A DNA stretch of 8,144 nt. It comes from Porticoccus sp965660005. GTDB lineage: Bacteria; Pseudomonadota; Gammaproteobacteria; Pseudomonadales; Porticoccaceae. Where the stretch lies: assembly GCF_965660005.1 (NCBI RefSeq), contig NZ_CBFHYF010000060.1:1-8144 (forward strand), given 5' to 3'. Positions 1 through 5,195 of the stretch are shown here, piece by piece. The position numbers were made by a program, and so were the translations under genes. The notes below the pieces were generated by a model that was given only the letters and a program-made list of their open reading frames with translations, searched no databases and was not told where the DNA came from. How positions within the stretch are numbered: the stretch's first letter is position 1; every line of letters starts with the position of its first letter.

Positions 1-416
1 TGGCGGCAATCGATCAGATTTTTGTAGATACCAAGTTTGAATTTGGCTACGTCAAAGACAAAACCGGCAATGAAAAATTGATTTACATGGATGAAGTAGG
101 CACCCCGGACTCATCACGAATCTGGGATGGTCAAAGCTATCGGAATGGCGAAGTGATCGAAAATTCAAAAGAAAGTTTCCGACAACTGTTACTCAACCAC
201 TTCCCTGACCCCGATATTCTCCTCAACAAGGATCGAATGACCGAGCGCCAGGCATTGGCCAGAGACAATGAGCTGCCCGCCTCTGTTTTGCTCGAGGTTT
301 CCAGAACATATGTTTCGATTGCCGAAAAAATTACCGGTGGAAAACTGCACCTGCCCGACAGGCCAAAAGCGGAAATCATGGATGTTCTCAACAGCCGCTA
401 CCATCTCATTGCCTGA
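1..416 (+). CDS. purC: Phosphoribosylaminoimidazole-succinocarboxamide synthase (SAICAR synthetase), C-terminal fragment
   Basis: This is the 3' end of a gene that begins before the window, read in the frame starting at base 3 and ending at the TGA at 414-416. SAICAR synthase is a cytosolic enzyme of purine biosynthesis that joins L-aspartate to CAIR using ATP. The fragment shows family hallmarks: VDTKFEFG (about bases 24-47) followed by DEVGTPDSSRIW, which carries residues of the active-site and nucleotide region near the end of the catalytic domain. The tail after it (DRMTERQALARDN, then SRTYVSIAEKITGG) fits the longer PurC form found in many marine gammaproteobacteria better than the short E. 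coli form; that assignment is from memory of the family. It converges on ectR with only 13 bp between stop codons. Nothing in it suggests a link to ectoine metabolism; it is probably the chromosomal flank of the cluster. Confidence 0.92.
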   Translation, partial: AAIDQIFVDTKFEFGYVKDKTGNEKLIYMDEVGTPDSSRIWDGQSYRNGEVIENSKESFRQLLLNHFPDPDILLNKDRMTERQALARDNELPASVLLEVSRTYVSIAEKITGGKLHLPDRPKAEIMDVLNSRYHLIA

Positions 417-429
417 CTGGTCACACCAT

Positions 430-975
430 TCAGTCTGCCGGGTGCGTTGAGCACCCTTTGGCCGTGGCTTCCGATAGCAACACATCCGGTTCAGCCCGGG
501 ATGGCTGGCTATCCAGCATGCCCAAATCCAGCACCGGCGAGGCATCAATTTTTTCAGCATCCATCATCTGGGCGACCCGCTGCAATGCAGAGACAATCAT
601 CGCCTGTTCCCAGTCACTGAGGTTGGCATACTGACGCGAAAAATGTTGTTGTAATGGCGTGGGGGCATTTTTCAATACATCAATTGCGTTCTCGGTCAAG
701 AAAGCATGAACCTTGCGTTTATCTGCTGTTGATCGAACACGGTAGACCAACTGCCTCTTCTCAAGCCGATCGATAATGGTTGTTACCGTCGCCTGACTCA
801 GGCTGATATCAGCGGCCAACTCACCAATCGTCACTTGCCCCCTATCACGAATCGCCTGTAGTAACAGGATTTGCGGCACGGTCAGGCCGGATGTCTTAGC
901 CAAACGTTTAGAGTAAAGATCCGTTGCCCTGATAACCCGCCGCAACGCAATCAAGACATGCTCAATAGACTCCAA
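430..975 (-). CDS. ectR: MarR-family transcriptional regulator of ectoine synthesis, EctR
   Basis: The 181-residue product is a winged helix-turn-helix protein of the MarR family. Residues about 30-95 form the DNA-binding domain: a helix with TIGELAADISLSQATV, a recognition helix ending IIDRLEKRQLV, and a wing with the family-typical Asp-Lys-Arg (DKRKVHAFLT, residues 85-94). The N-terminal helix and residues 105-140 would form the dimer interface. A roughly 35-residue polar tail (145-181) extends beyond ordinary MarR proteins of 140-150 residues. Its position divergent from ectA, and an operator-like palindrome over the ectA promoter, match EctR1 of Methylomicrobium alcaliphilum, a repressor of the ectABC-ask operon. 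Repression of ectA here is inferred from that similarity. The start is a TTG at 973-975: an in-frame stop lies at 979-981 and a good Shine-Dalgarno precedes it. No convincing sigma-70 promoter for ectR was found in the intergenic region. Confidence 0.88.
   Translation of the reverse strand: MESIEHVLIALRRVIRATDLYSKRLAKTSGLTVPQILLLQAIRDRGQVTIGELAADISLSQATVTTIIDRLEKRQLVYRVRSTADKRKVHAFLTENAIDVLKNAPTPLQQHFSRQYANLSDWEQAMIVSALQRVAQMMDAEKIDASPVLDLGMLDSQPSRAEPDVLLSEATAKGCSTHPAD
440..456 (+). terminator. Possible weak terminator hairpin after purC
   Basis: GGGTGC (440-445) and GCACCC (451-456) form a perfect 6-bp GC-rich stem around a 5-nt loop, followed by only three T residues. It lies 24 bp past the purC stop and inside the last codons of the opposing ectR gene. 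It could end purC transcription, but the short T-run makes it a weak intrinsic terminator at best. It may instead be chance structure in coding sequence. Confidence 0.3.
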
Positions 976-986
976 TGATCACCTCT
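976..986 (-). promoter_or_regulatory. Ribosome binding site fixing the TTG start of ectR
   Basis: Read on the minus strand, AGAGGTGA (986 to 979) is followed by TCA and then TTG. GAGG lies 6 nt before the TTG, which is good spacing. The TGA inside this stretch (979-981) is an in-frame stop, so the reading frame cannot extend upstream and no ATG is available near helix 1. A strong ribosome binding site paired with a weak start codon suits a regulator made at low level. Confidence 0.75.
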
Positions 987-1056
987 GACAGTCAATTCAT
1001 ACCCGTTTGTAATGTAACACGGCCATTCCGGAATAAGCTCCCAGGCTGTGGTCAAC

Positions 1057-1084
1057 TGGACAATTTCCTGCTTTCGAGTATAAT
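1057..1084 (+). promoter_or_regulatory. Sigma-70-type promoter of the ectoine operon
   Basis: A consensus -10 box TATAAT (1079-1084) lies 16 bp after TGGACA (1057-1062), which matches five of six bases of TTGACA. Transcription would start near 1090-1092, giving a leader of about 140 nt before ectA. The promoter should be strong by itself, so repression by the overlapping palindrome is a reasonable way to keep it off at low salt. No other equally good promoter is visible upstream of ectA. Confidence 0.7.
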
Positions 1085-1102
1085 ATTTAGAGCTCTAATT
1101 AT
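1083..1102. promoter_or_regulatory. Putative EctR operator overlapping the -10 and start site of ectA
   Basis: TATTTAGA (1084-1091), a GC spacer, and TCTAATTA (1094-1101) form an inverted repeat of 8-bp half-sites separated by 2 bp. The inner 12 bp (1087-1098) are perfect, and over 20 bp only one symmetric pair fails (1086/1099). The M. alcaliphilum EctR1 site, as I recall it, is TATTTAGT-GT-ACTATATA, with the same 8-2-8 layout and 13 of 18 identical bases. The site begins at the last base of the -10 box and covers the expected transcription start, where a bound dimer would block RNA polymerase. Binding by EctR is inferred. Confidence 0.75.
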
Positions 1103-1122
1103 ATAGTTTAATTATTTTTAGA
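1100..1122. promoter_or_regulatory. Possible additional EctR half-sites downstream of the main operator
   Basis: TATATAGT (1100-1107) equals the reverse complement of the right half of the recalled M. alcaliphilum EctR1 site, but its partner (1110-1117) matches only 4 of 8 positions. TTTTTAGA (1115-1122) matches the upstream half-site TATTTAGA at 7 of 8 positions and begins 31 bp after it, about three helical turns. These could bind a second dimer weakly, but in such A/T-rich DNA chance similarity is quite possible. Confidence 0.3.
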
Positions 1123-1127
1123 CATAA

Positions 1128-1148
1128 GGGATTCTTTGCAAGAATCCC
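1128..1148 (+). promoter_or_regulatory. Perfect 9-bp stem-loop in the ectA leader
   Basis: GGGATTCTT (1128-1136) pairs exactly with AAGAATCCC (1140-1148) around the 3-nt loop TGC. It lies about 37 nt after the predicted transcription start and 83 nt before the ectA ATG. The bases after it are purine-rich (AGCAGAAAAAAAG), with no T-run on either strand, so it is not a standard intrinsic terminator. A role in mRNA stability or in control of translation or elongation is possible but unproven. As DNA it is also a palindrome that could bind another regulator. Confidence 0.6.
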
Positions 1149-1231
1149 AGCAGAAAAAAAGATTTTCAAAAGAAAAATATTATTTGAGCTGTATATTTTT
1201 ATTTCACCAAACAGGAATATTGTTACTTCTT

Positions 1232-1741
1232 ATGGACCGCAAAATCACACTTCGTCCACCAACGCCGGAGGACGGCGTGCGGGTACACCAACTGGTTGCC
1301 CAGTGTCATCCCCTCGACCCGAACTCCGTCTATTGCAATCTGCTGCAATGCACGCATTTTTCATGCACATCCGTGGCCGCAGAAATTAATGGCGAACTGG
1401 TCGGCTTTATCTCGGGTTATCGCTCACCAGAAAAAACCAACACGCTGTTTATCTGGCAGGTCGCCGTCGGCGAAAGCGCCCGTGGTCAAGGTCTAGCCTC
1501 GCGGATGCTGACCAGCATTCTCGCCCGCCAGAAGTGCAGAGACATCAATCACATTGAAACCACGATTACTGAAAACAATCCGGCTTCCTGGGCTTTATTC
1601 CAGGGACTGGCCGACAAGTTACACGCCAATCTGGCCAGGTCTCCGCTGTTTGACCGTGAAATACACTTCGCCGGTCAACACGACACCGAAATACTGGTCA
1701 GAATCGGGCCCTTTAACCAGCCTGTGGCCACTGAAGCCTAA
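1232..1741 (+). CDS. ectA: L-2,4-diaminobutyrate N4-acetyltransferase, EctA
   Basis: This cytosolic GNAT-fold enzyme transfers acetyl from acetyl-CoA to L-2,4-diaminobutyrate, giving N4-acetyl-diaminobutyrate, the substrate of EctC. From the ATG at 1232 it has 169 residues, normal for EctA. Visible features are the substrate-side segment LDPNSVYCNLLQCTHF (28-43), the acetyl-CoA motif A VAVGESARGQGLASRML (77-93, with the RGQGLA loop) and ETTITENNPASWALFQ (109-124). The start is less certain than the identity: ATG 1232 has only AGGA at 1213-1216, 15 nt upstream, while a TTG at 1220 lies just 3 nt after it. ATG 1232 places MDRKITLRPPTPEDG at the usual beginning of the domain. It is the first gene of the operon, with 28 nt to ectB. 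Confidence 0.93.
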   Translation: MDRKITLRPPTPEDGVRVHQLVAQCHPLDPNSVYCNLLQCTHFSCTSVAAEINGELVGFISGYRSPEKTNTLFIWQVAVGESARGQGLASRMLTSILARQKCRDINHIETTITENNPASWALFQGLADKLHANLARSPLFDREIHFAGQHDTEILVRIGPFNQPVATEA

Positions 1742-1769
1742 TCTCCGAAAAGGACTAATTGAGGAAATC

Positions 1770-3131
1770 ATGAAAATTTTTGATGAAATTGAATCTGAAG
1801 TACGCAGCTATGCCAGAGCCTTCCCACGTTTATTCAACAAGGCTCAGGGTGAATTTATCTATGATGAGGAAGGGAACCAATATCTGGACTTTCTGGCCGG
1901 AGCAGGCTCCCTGAATTATGGCCACAACCACCCCGTCTTCAAGGAAAAACTCCTGGAATATATTGAGCGTGATGGCATCACCCAGGGCCTTGATTTACAC
2001 ACTCGTGCCAAGGGCGAGTTTCTGGAAAGCTTTAGCGATAACATCCTGAAACCGCGGGGTTTCAACTACATTGTCATGTTCACCGGCCCGACCGGTACCA
2101 ACGCAGTGGAAGCCTCACTCAAGATTGCGCGCAAATATACCGGCCGGGAAAACATTATCTCGTTCACCAATGGCTGGCATGGTCAGAGCTTGGGCTCTTT
2201 ATCCATCACTGGCAATTCAACCCACCGTGGGGGAGCAGGCATTGCCTTGCCAGGTGCCACAAGAATGCCCTATGACGGCTACCTCGGTGATGATTTTGAT
2301 ACCACCAACCTACTGGATAAAGTTTTGTCAGACTCCAGCAGCGGGGTCGACAAACCCGCTGCCGTTATCGTCGAAACAGTTCAGGGTGAAGGCGGCATTA
2401 ATGCTGCATCAATGACCTGGCTTAGAAGCCTGTCGGAAATCTGCAAACGCCATGAGGTATTGCTGATTATCGATGATATCCAGGCTGGTTGTGGTCGAAC
2501 CGGAACCTTTTTCAGTTTTGAAGAGGCCGGTATTTACCCTGACATCGTCACTCTATCCAAGTCACTGAGTGGTTATGGCCTGCCATTTTCCGTGGTTCTG
2601 ATGAAACCGGAAATTGATGAATGGAAACCGGGAGAACACAATGGCACTTTCAGGGGTAATAACCATGCATTTGTCACTGCCAAGGCAGCAATCGACCACT
2701 TTTGGAAAGATGACACTTTCGCAAAAGAAATTCAGCAAAAAGGGCATTACATTGCCGATCGGGTAGACAAGATCGTCAGTGAGTACGGCGAGGGAAATTT
2801 CAACCCTCACGGCCGGGGCATGTTCAGGGGCATCAACTGTGTCAGCGGTGAACTGGCCGAACAGATCACCCGCCGGTGTTTCCAGAAAGGATTGATTATT
2901 GAGACCAGCGGTGCCGATGACCATGTGGTCAAGTTTCTCTGCCCGCTGACCATCCGCCAGGATAATCTGCAAAGAGGCATCGATATTCTGGAGGAGGCCA
3001 TCAAGGAAGTTTGCGCCAAGGCGGACTCCATCCCGGAGGAAAAGGATTTTTTCGAAGGCGACTACTCGGTCAGCGATGAAGTTGACAAAGGTACGCCTAA
3101 AAGAACCGGACCCAGCCCGATTTCGGCCTGA
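1770..3131 (+). CDS. ectB: L-2,4-diaminobutyrate:2-oxoglutarate transaminase, EctB
   Basis: EctB is a PLP-dependent class III aminotransferase that makes L-2,4-diaminobutyrate from L-aspartate-4-semialdehyde with L-glutamate as amino donor. The ATG at 1770 follows GAGGAA (1761-1766) and gives 453 residues beginning MKIFDEIESEVRSY, the usual EctB N-terminus. Key parts are the phosphate-binding region FTGPTGTNAVEASLK (104-118), NGWHGQS (134-140), the cofactor aspartate in IIDDIQAGCGRTG (Asp235) and the PLP-binding lysine in TLSKSLSGYGLP (Lys264). All expected catalytic residues are present. It is about 25-30 residues longer than a typical EctB of 420-430, because of a polar C-terminal tail (about 421-453) rich in Glu, Asp, Ser and Pro. 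It is the second operon gene and is followed by a strong intercistronic hairpin. The identity is secure. Confidence 0.96.
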   Translation: MKIFDEIESEVRSYARAFPRLFNKAQGEFIYDEEGNQYLDFLAGAGSLNYGHNHPVFKEKLLEYIERDGITQGLDLHTRAKGEFLESFSDNILKPRGFNYIVMFTGPTGTNAVEASLKIARKYTGRENIISFTNGWHGQSLGSLSITGNSTHRGGAGIALPGATRMPYDGYLGDDFDTTNLLDKVLSDSSSGVDKPAAVIVETVQGEGGINAASMTWLRSLSEICKRHEVLLIIDDIQAGCGRTGTFFSFEEAGIYPDIVTLSKSLSGYGLPFSVVLMKPEIDEWKPGEHNGTFRGNNHAFVTAKAAIDHFWKDDTFAKEIQQKGHYIADRVDKIVSEYGEGNFNPHGRGMFRGINCVSGELAEQITRRCFQKGLIIETSGADDHVVKFLCPLTIRQDNLQRGIDILEEAIKEVCAKADSIPEEKDFFEGDYSVSDEVDKGTPKRTGPSPISA

Positions 3132-3143
3132 CAAATACTGGTG

Positions 3144-3174
3144 ATCAGTACCCGGCTAACGACCGGGTACTGAT
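3144..3174 (+). repeat. 12-bp perfect stem-loop in the ectB-ectC intercistronic gap
   Basis: ATCAGTACCCGG (3144-3155) pairs perfectly with CCGGGTACTGAT (3163-3174) around a 7-nt loop (CTAACGA); a G-U pair can extend it outward by one. It begins 13 nt after the ectB stop. The following bases are TGATTTCGCAG, without a real T-run, so full termination is unlikely. In an operon such a hairpin commonly protects upstream mRNA from 3' exonucleases or acts as a partial terminator, which would set EctA and EctB levels apart from EctC and Ask. That role is inferred. Confidence 0.75.
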
Positions 3175-3217
3175 TGATTTCGCAGGGCTCTACCTAACCG
3201 ATTTTTCACAAACAACC

Positions 3218-3226
3218 GAGGTCATG
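3218..3226 (+). promoter_or_regulatory. Ribosome binding site deciding between two ectC start codons
   Basis: GAGG (3218-3221) precedes two adjacent ATG codons at 3224 and 3227. The spacing is 2 nt to the first and 5 nt to the second. The second also gives the MIVRQL beginning that matches the typical EctC N-terminus, so 3227 is preferred. Confidence 0.6.
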
Positions 3227-3631
3227 ATGATAGTCAGACAACTTCAGGAAGCAGAAAAAACTTCACGCAGAATCGTCTCTCCCGACGGCAACTGGGAAAG
3301 CACGCGAATGCTGCTCAAAGATGATCAAATGGGGTTTTCCTTTCACATCACCACCATTTATGCAGGGGCCGATTTTCGTATGCATTATCAGAATCATCTG
3401 GAATCTGTTTATTGCATTTCCGGGGAAGGTGAAGTGGAAACGCTTGATGATGGCAAGAAATATCCGATCAGCCCAGGCATCCTTTACATTCTTGATAAAC
3501 ACGACCGCCATGTTCTGCGATCCTTTAAAGAGATGAAAATGGCCTGCGTCTTCAACCCCGCACTCAATGGCAAGGAAGTACACAACGCCGAAGGTGCCTA
3601 CGAGCTGGATGCAGACTCGGTCAGCCAATGA
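3227..3631 (+). CDS. ectC: L-ectoine synthase, EctC
   Basis: EctC is a small cytosolic cupin that dehydrates and cyclises N4-acetyl-L-2,4-diaminobutyrate to ectoine, the last step. From ATG 3227 it has 134 residues, the normal length. The beginning MIVRQLQEAEKT and the C-terminal block CVFNPALNGKEVHNAEGAY (107-125) are characteristic. The residues corresponding to the metal ligands of the Paenibacillus lautus enzyme (Glu57, Tyr85, His93) appear as Glu59 (NHLESVYCISGEGE), Tyr87 and His95 (YILDKHDRHVL), a constant +2 offset, so the enzyme looks intact. One small departure is Ala112 in NPALNG, where NPPLTG is common. It lies 95 nt after ectB, separated by the hairpin, and 61 nt before ask_ect. 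Confidence 0.96.
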   Translation: MIVRQLQEAEKTSRRIVSPDGNWESTRMLLKDDQMGFSFHITTIYAGADFRMHYQNHLESVYCISGEGEVETLDDGKKYPISPGILYILDKHDRHVLRSFKEMKMACVFNPALNGKEVHNAEGAYELDADSVSQ

Positions 3632-3676
3632 GCAGTGAGAACCTGTCCAGCTCGAAAAAATGGAAAAAGACGCAAC

Positions 3677-3695
3677 AGGAGACAGTCCTTTAATG
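3677..3695 (+). promoter_or_regulatory. Ribosome binding site of ask_ect, possibly masked by a small hairpin
   Basis: AGGAGA (3677-3682) lies 10 nt before the ATG at 3693, while the upstream in-frame ATG at 3660 has no Shine-Dalgarno. AGGA (3677-3680) can pair with TCCT (3686-3689) around GACAG, a 4-bp stem covering the core of the site. This might lower translation a little, but such a short stem could easily be chance. Confidence 0.4.
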
Positions 3696-5132
3696 AGTTT
3701 TCACAGTGTGGAAAAAATCGGCGGCACCTCCATGAGCAATTATGCCGCTGTAAGAGACAATATTATTCTTAAACCCACAGGCGATACGCTATATCAACGT
3801 GTCTTCGTCGTGTCCGCCTATGGTGGCATCACAGATCAATTGCTGGAACATAAAAAAACGGGTAAAGCCGGTGTTTTTGCCTCATTTGCCAATGGGGTAA
3901 ACGATGACAGCTGGCTGGACATTCTTAATGATTTAAGAACCCGCATTATCGAAATCAACAGCAACCTGTTTGACGATCCGAAAATGCTTGCCGACGCCAA
4001 CCGGTTTATTGGTGATCGGCTCGACGAGGCCGAGCATTGCCTGAGCGATCTGAAAAAGCTTTGCCAGCACGGTCACTTTGCGCTGGAAGTTCACCTGGCA
4101 ACAGTCCGCGAGATGCTGGCCAGCATCGGCGAAGCACACAGTGCCTGGAATACTGCCAGGCTGTTACAAAGAGACGGCATCAATGCCTGTTTTGTGGATT
4201 TGACCGGCTGGAAAACCACCCGGCACATGTCGCTGGATGAACGCATCAAAGCCACTTTTGAAGACATCGATCTAGACAGCCAATTACCTATCGTCACTGG
4301 TTATGCCCACACTGAGGATGGGCTGATGTCCAGTTTTGACCGGGGCTATAGTGAAATGACCTTCAGTCGTTTGACGGTCATCACGGACGCCTGCGAAGCC
4401 GTCATCCACAAGGAATTTCATCTCAGCAGTGCCGACCCGAGGTTGGTGGGCGACGACAACGCCGTGCCCATCGGTCGGACCAATTACGATGTGGCTGATC
4501 AGCTGGCCAATCTCGGTATGGAAGCGATTCACCCCAAGGCTGCCAAGGGCCTGCGACAGAACAATATCCCCCTGCGCGTCAAGAACACCTTTGAACCAGA
4601 ACACGCGGGCACATTAATCACCAGCGATTATATTAGTGAAAAACCCCGCGTCGAGATCATTGCCGGATGCAGAGGGGTTCATGCCATTGAACTGTTTGAC
4701 CAGGATATGGCGGGGAATTTCAGCCGTTATGACACCACTATCCTCCGGTGTATCAACCGCTTCAAGGCGCATGTTGTTTCAAAGGACATTAATGCAAATA
4801 CGATTACCCACTACCTGTCCACCAATCTGAAAACAGTGAAGCGCATTTGTCGTGCACTGGAAGAACAATTTCCCGATGCGGAAATCAATCATCAGGAAGT
4901 CGCTATCGTATCGGCTATCGGCAGTGACATGCAGGTGCCCGGCCTGTTGGCCAAAACGGTAGGTGCACTGGCAGAAAAGGACATAAGTGTACTGGCCATG
5001 CACCAGTGCATGCGTCAGGTCGACATGCAGTTTGTTATCAACAAGGACCACTGGGAGGATGCCGTGCGGAGTTTGCACAGTTGCCTGGTGGAAGTGCACG
5101 ATCACGGACGCGCCATATGCCTCGCATCCTGA
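3693..5132 (+). CDS. ask_ect: Ectoine-pathway aspartate kinase, Ask_Ect
   Basis: This cytosolic kinase phosphorylates L-aspartate with ATP, the entry step toward L-aspartate-4-semialdehyde for EctB. The 479 residues from ATG 3693 begin with the VEKIGGTSM motif (6-14), the ectoine-type version of the KFGGTSV nucleotide-binding signature of ordinary aspartokinases. Further in are FDRGYSEMTFSRL (215-227, matching the GRGGSD loop), SSADPRLVG (245-253), and NLGMEAIHPKAAKGL. The C-terminal part (about 400-479) is an ACT-type regulatory region: AIVSAIGSDMQ, then LAEKDISVLAMHQCMRQ. Ask_Ect paralogues supply precursor with less feedback inhibition than housekeeping aspartokinases; that is family knowledge, not visible here. 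An alternative ATG at 3660 would add 11 residues but lacks a ribosome binding site. No asd gene is present, so the dehydrogenase must be encoded elsewhere. Confidence 0.93.
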   Translation: MSFHSVEKIGGTSMSNYAAVRDNIILKPTGDTLYQRVFVVSAYGGITDQLLEHKKTGKAGVFASFANGVNDDSWLDILNDLRTRIIEINSNLFDDPKMLADANRFIGDRLDEAEHCLSDLKKLCQHGHFALEVHLATVREMLASIGEAHSAWNTARLLQRDGINACFVDLTGWKTTRHMSLDERIKATFEDIDLDSQLPIVTGYAHTEDGLMSSFDRGYSEMTFSRLTVITDACEAVIHKEFHLSSADPRLVGDDNAVPIGRTNYDVADQLANLGMEAIHPKAAKGLRQNNIPLRVKNTFEPEHAGTLITSDYISEKPRVEIIAGCRGVHAIELFDQDMAGNFSRYDTTILRCINRFKAHVVSKDINANTITHYLSTNLKTVKRICRALEEQFPDAEINHQEVAIVSAIGSDMQVPGLLAKTVGALAEKDISVLAMHQCMRQVDMQFVINKDHWEDAVRSLHSCLVEVHDHGRAICLAS

Positions 5133-5195
5133 CCTGTAAACCAGCAACATTCATCCAGGCCGACACACCGTACCCGTGGACCGCCTGACTACGCC

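Larger units (their letters stand above)
1091..1231 (+). other. Long A/T-rich 5' leader of the ectoine operon mRNA
   Basis: About 140 nt lie between the predicted transcription start and the ectA ATG. The stretch is markedly A/T-rich compared with the neighbouring genes, with A-runs at about 1155-1175 and T-rich DNA at about 1195-1205. It contains one perfect hairpin (separate entry). The ectA frame stays open back to a TTG at 1136, but the implied extra 32 residues are lysine-rich, then hydrophobic, and resemble no part of EctA, so I read this as untranslated leader. No known riboswitch was recognised. Confidence 0.5.

Noticed and set aside
1025..1034. 10-bp palindrome ATTCCGGAAT upstream of the ectA -35 box
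   Set aside because: It does not extend symmetrically and matches no operator that I can name; one perfect 10-mer palindrome is not rare.
1136..1231. Possible 32-residue N-terminal extension of EctA from a TTG at 1136
   Set aside because: The added residues are Lys-rich then hydrophobic and unlike EctA, the TTG lies inside the leader hairpin and lacks a Shine-Dalgarno, and the ATG at 1232 gives a normal 169-residue enzyme.
1554..1769. Extension of the ectB frame 72 codons upstream through ectA
   Set aside because: It is simply an open alternative frame within ectA. The ATG at 1770 has a good ribosome binding site and the conserved EctB N-terminus.
2562..3134. Long open frame antisense to ectB (about 190 codons)
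   Set aside because: It is opposite a strongly conserved gene, has no ribosome binding site or family resemblance, and is explained by codon bias of the sense gene.
4997..5012. Inverted repeat CATGCAC-CA-GTGCATG in the 3' part of ask_ect
   Set aside because: It encodes part of the conserved AMHQCMRQ segment of the ACT region; no promoter or terminator feature lies near it.
5133..5195. ask_ect and the transporter share a reading frame, separated by a single TGA with 21 open codons between
   Set aside because: A stretch this short stays open by chance often, there is a proper ATG after it, and a kinase-symporter fusion makes no biological sense.
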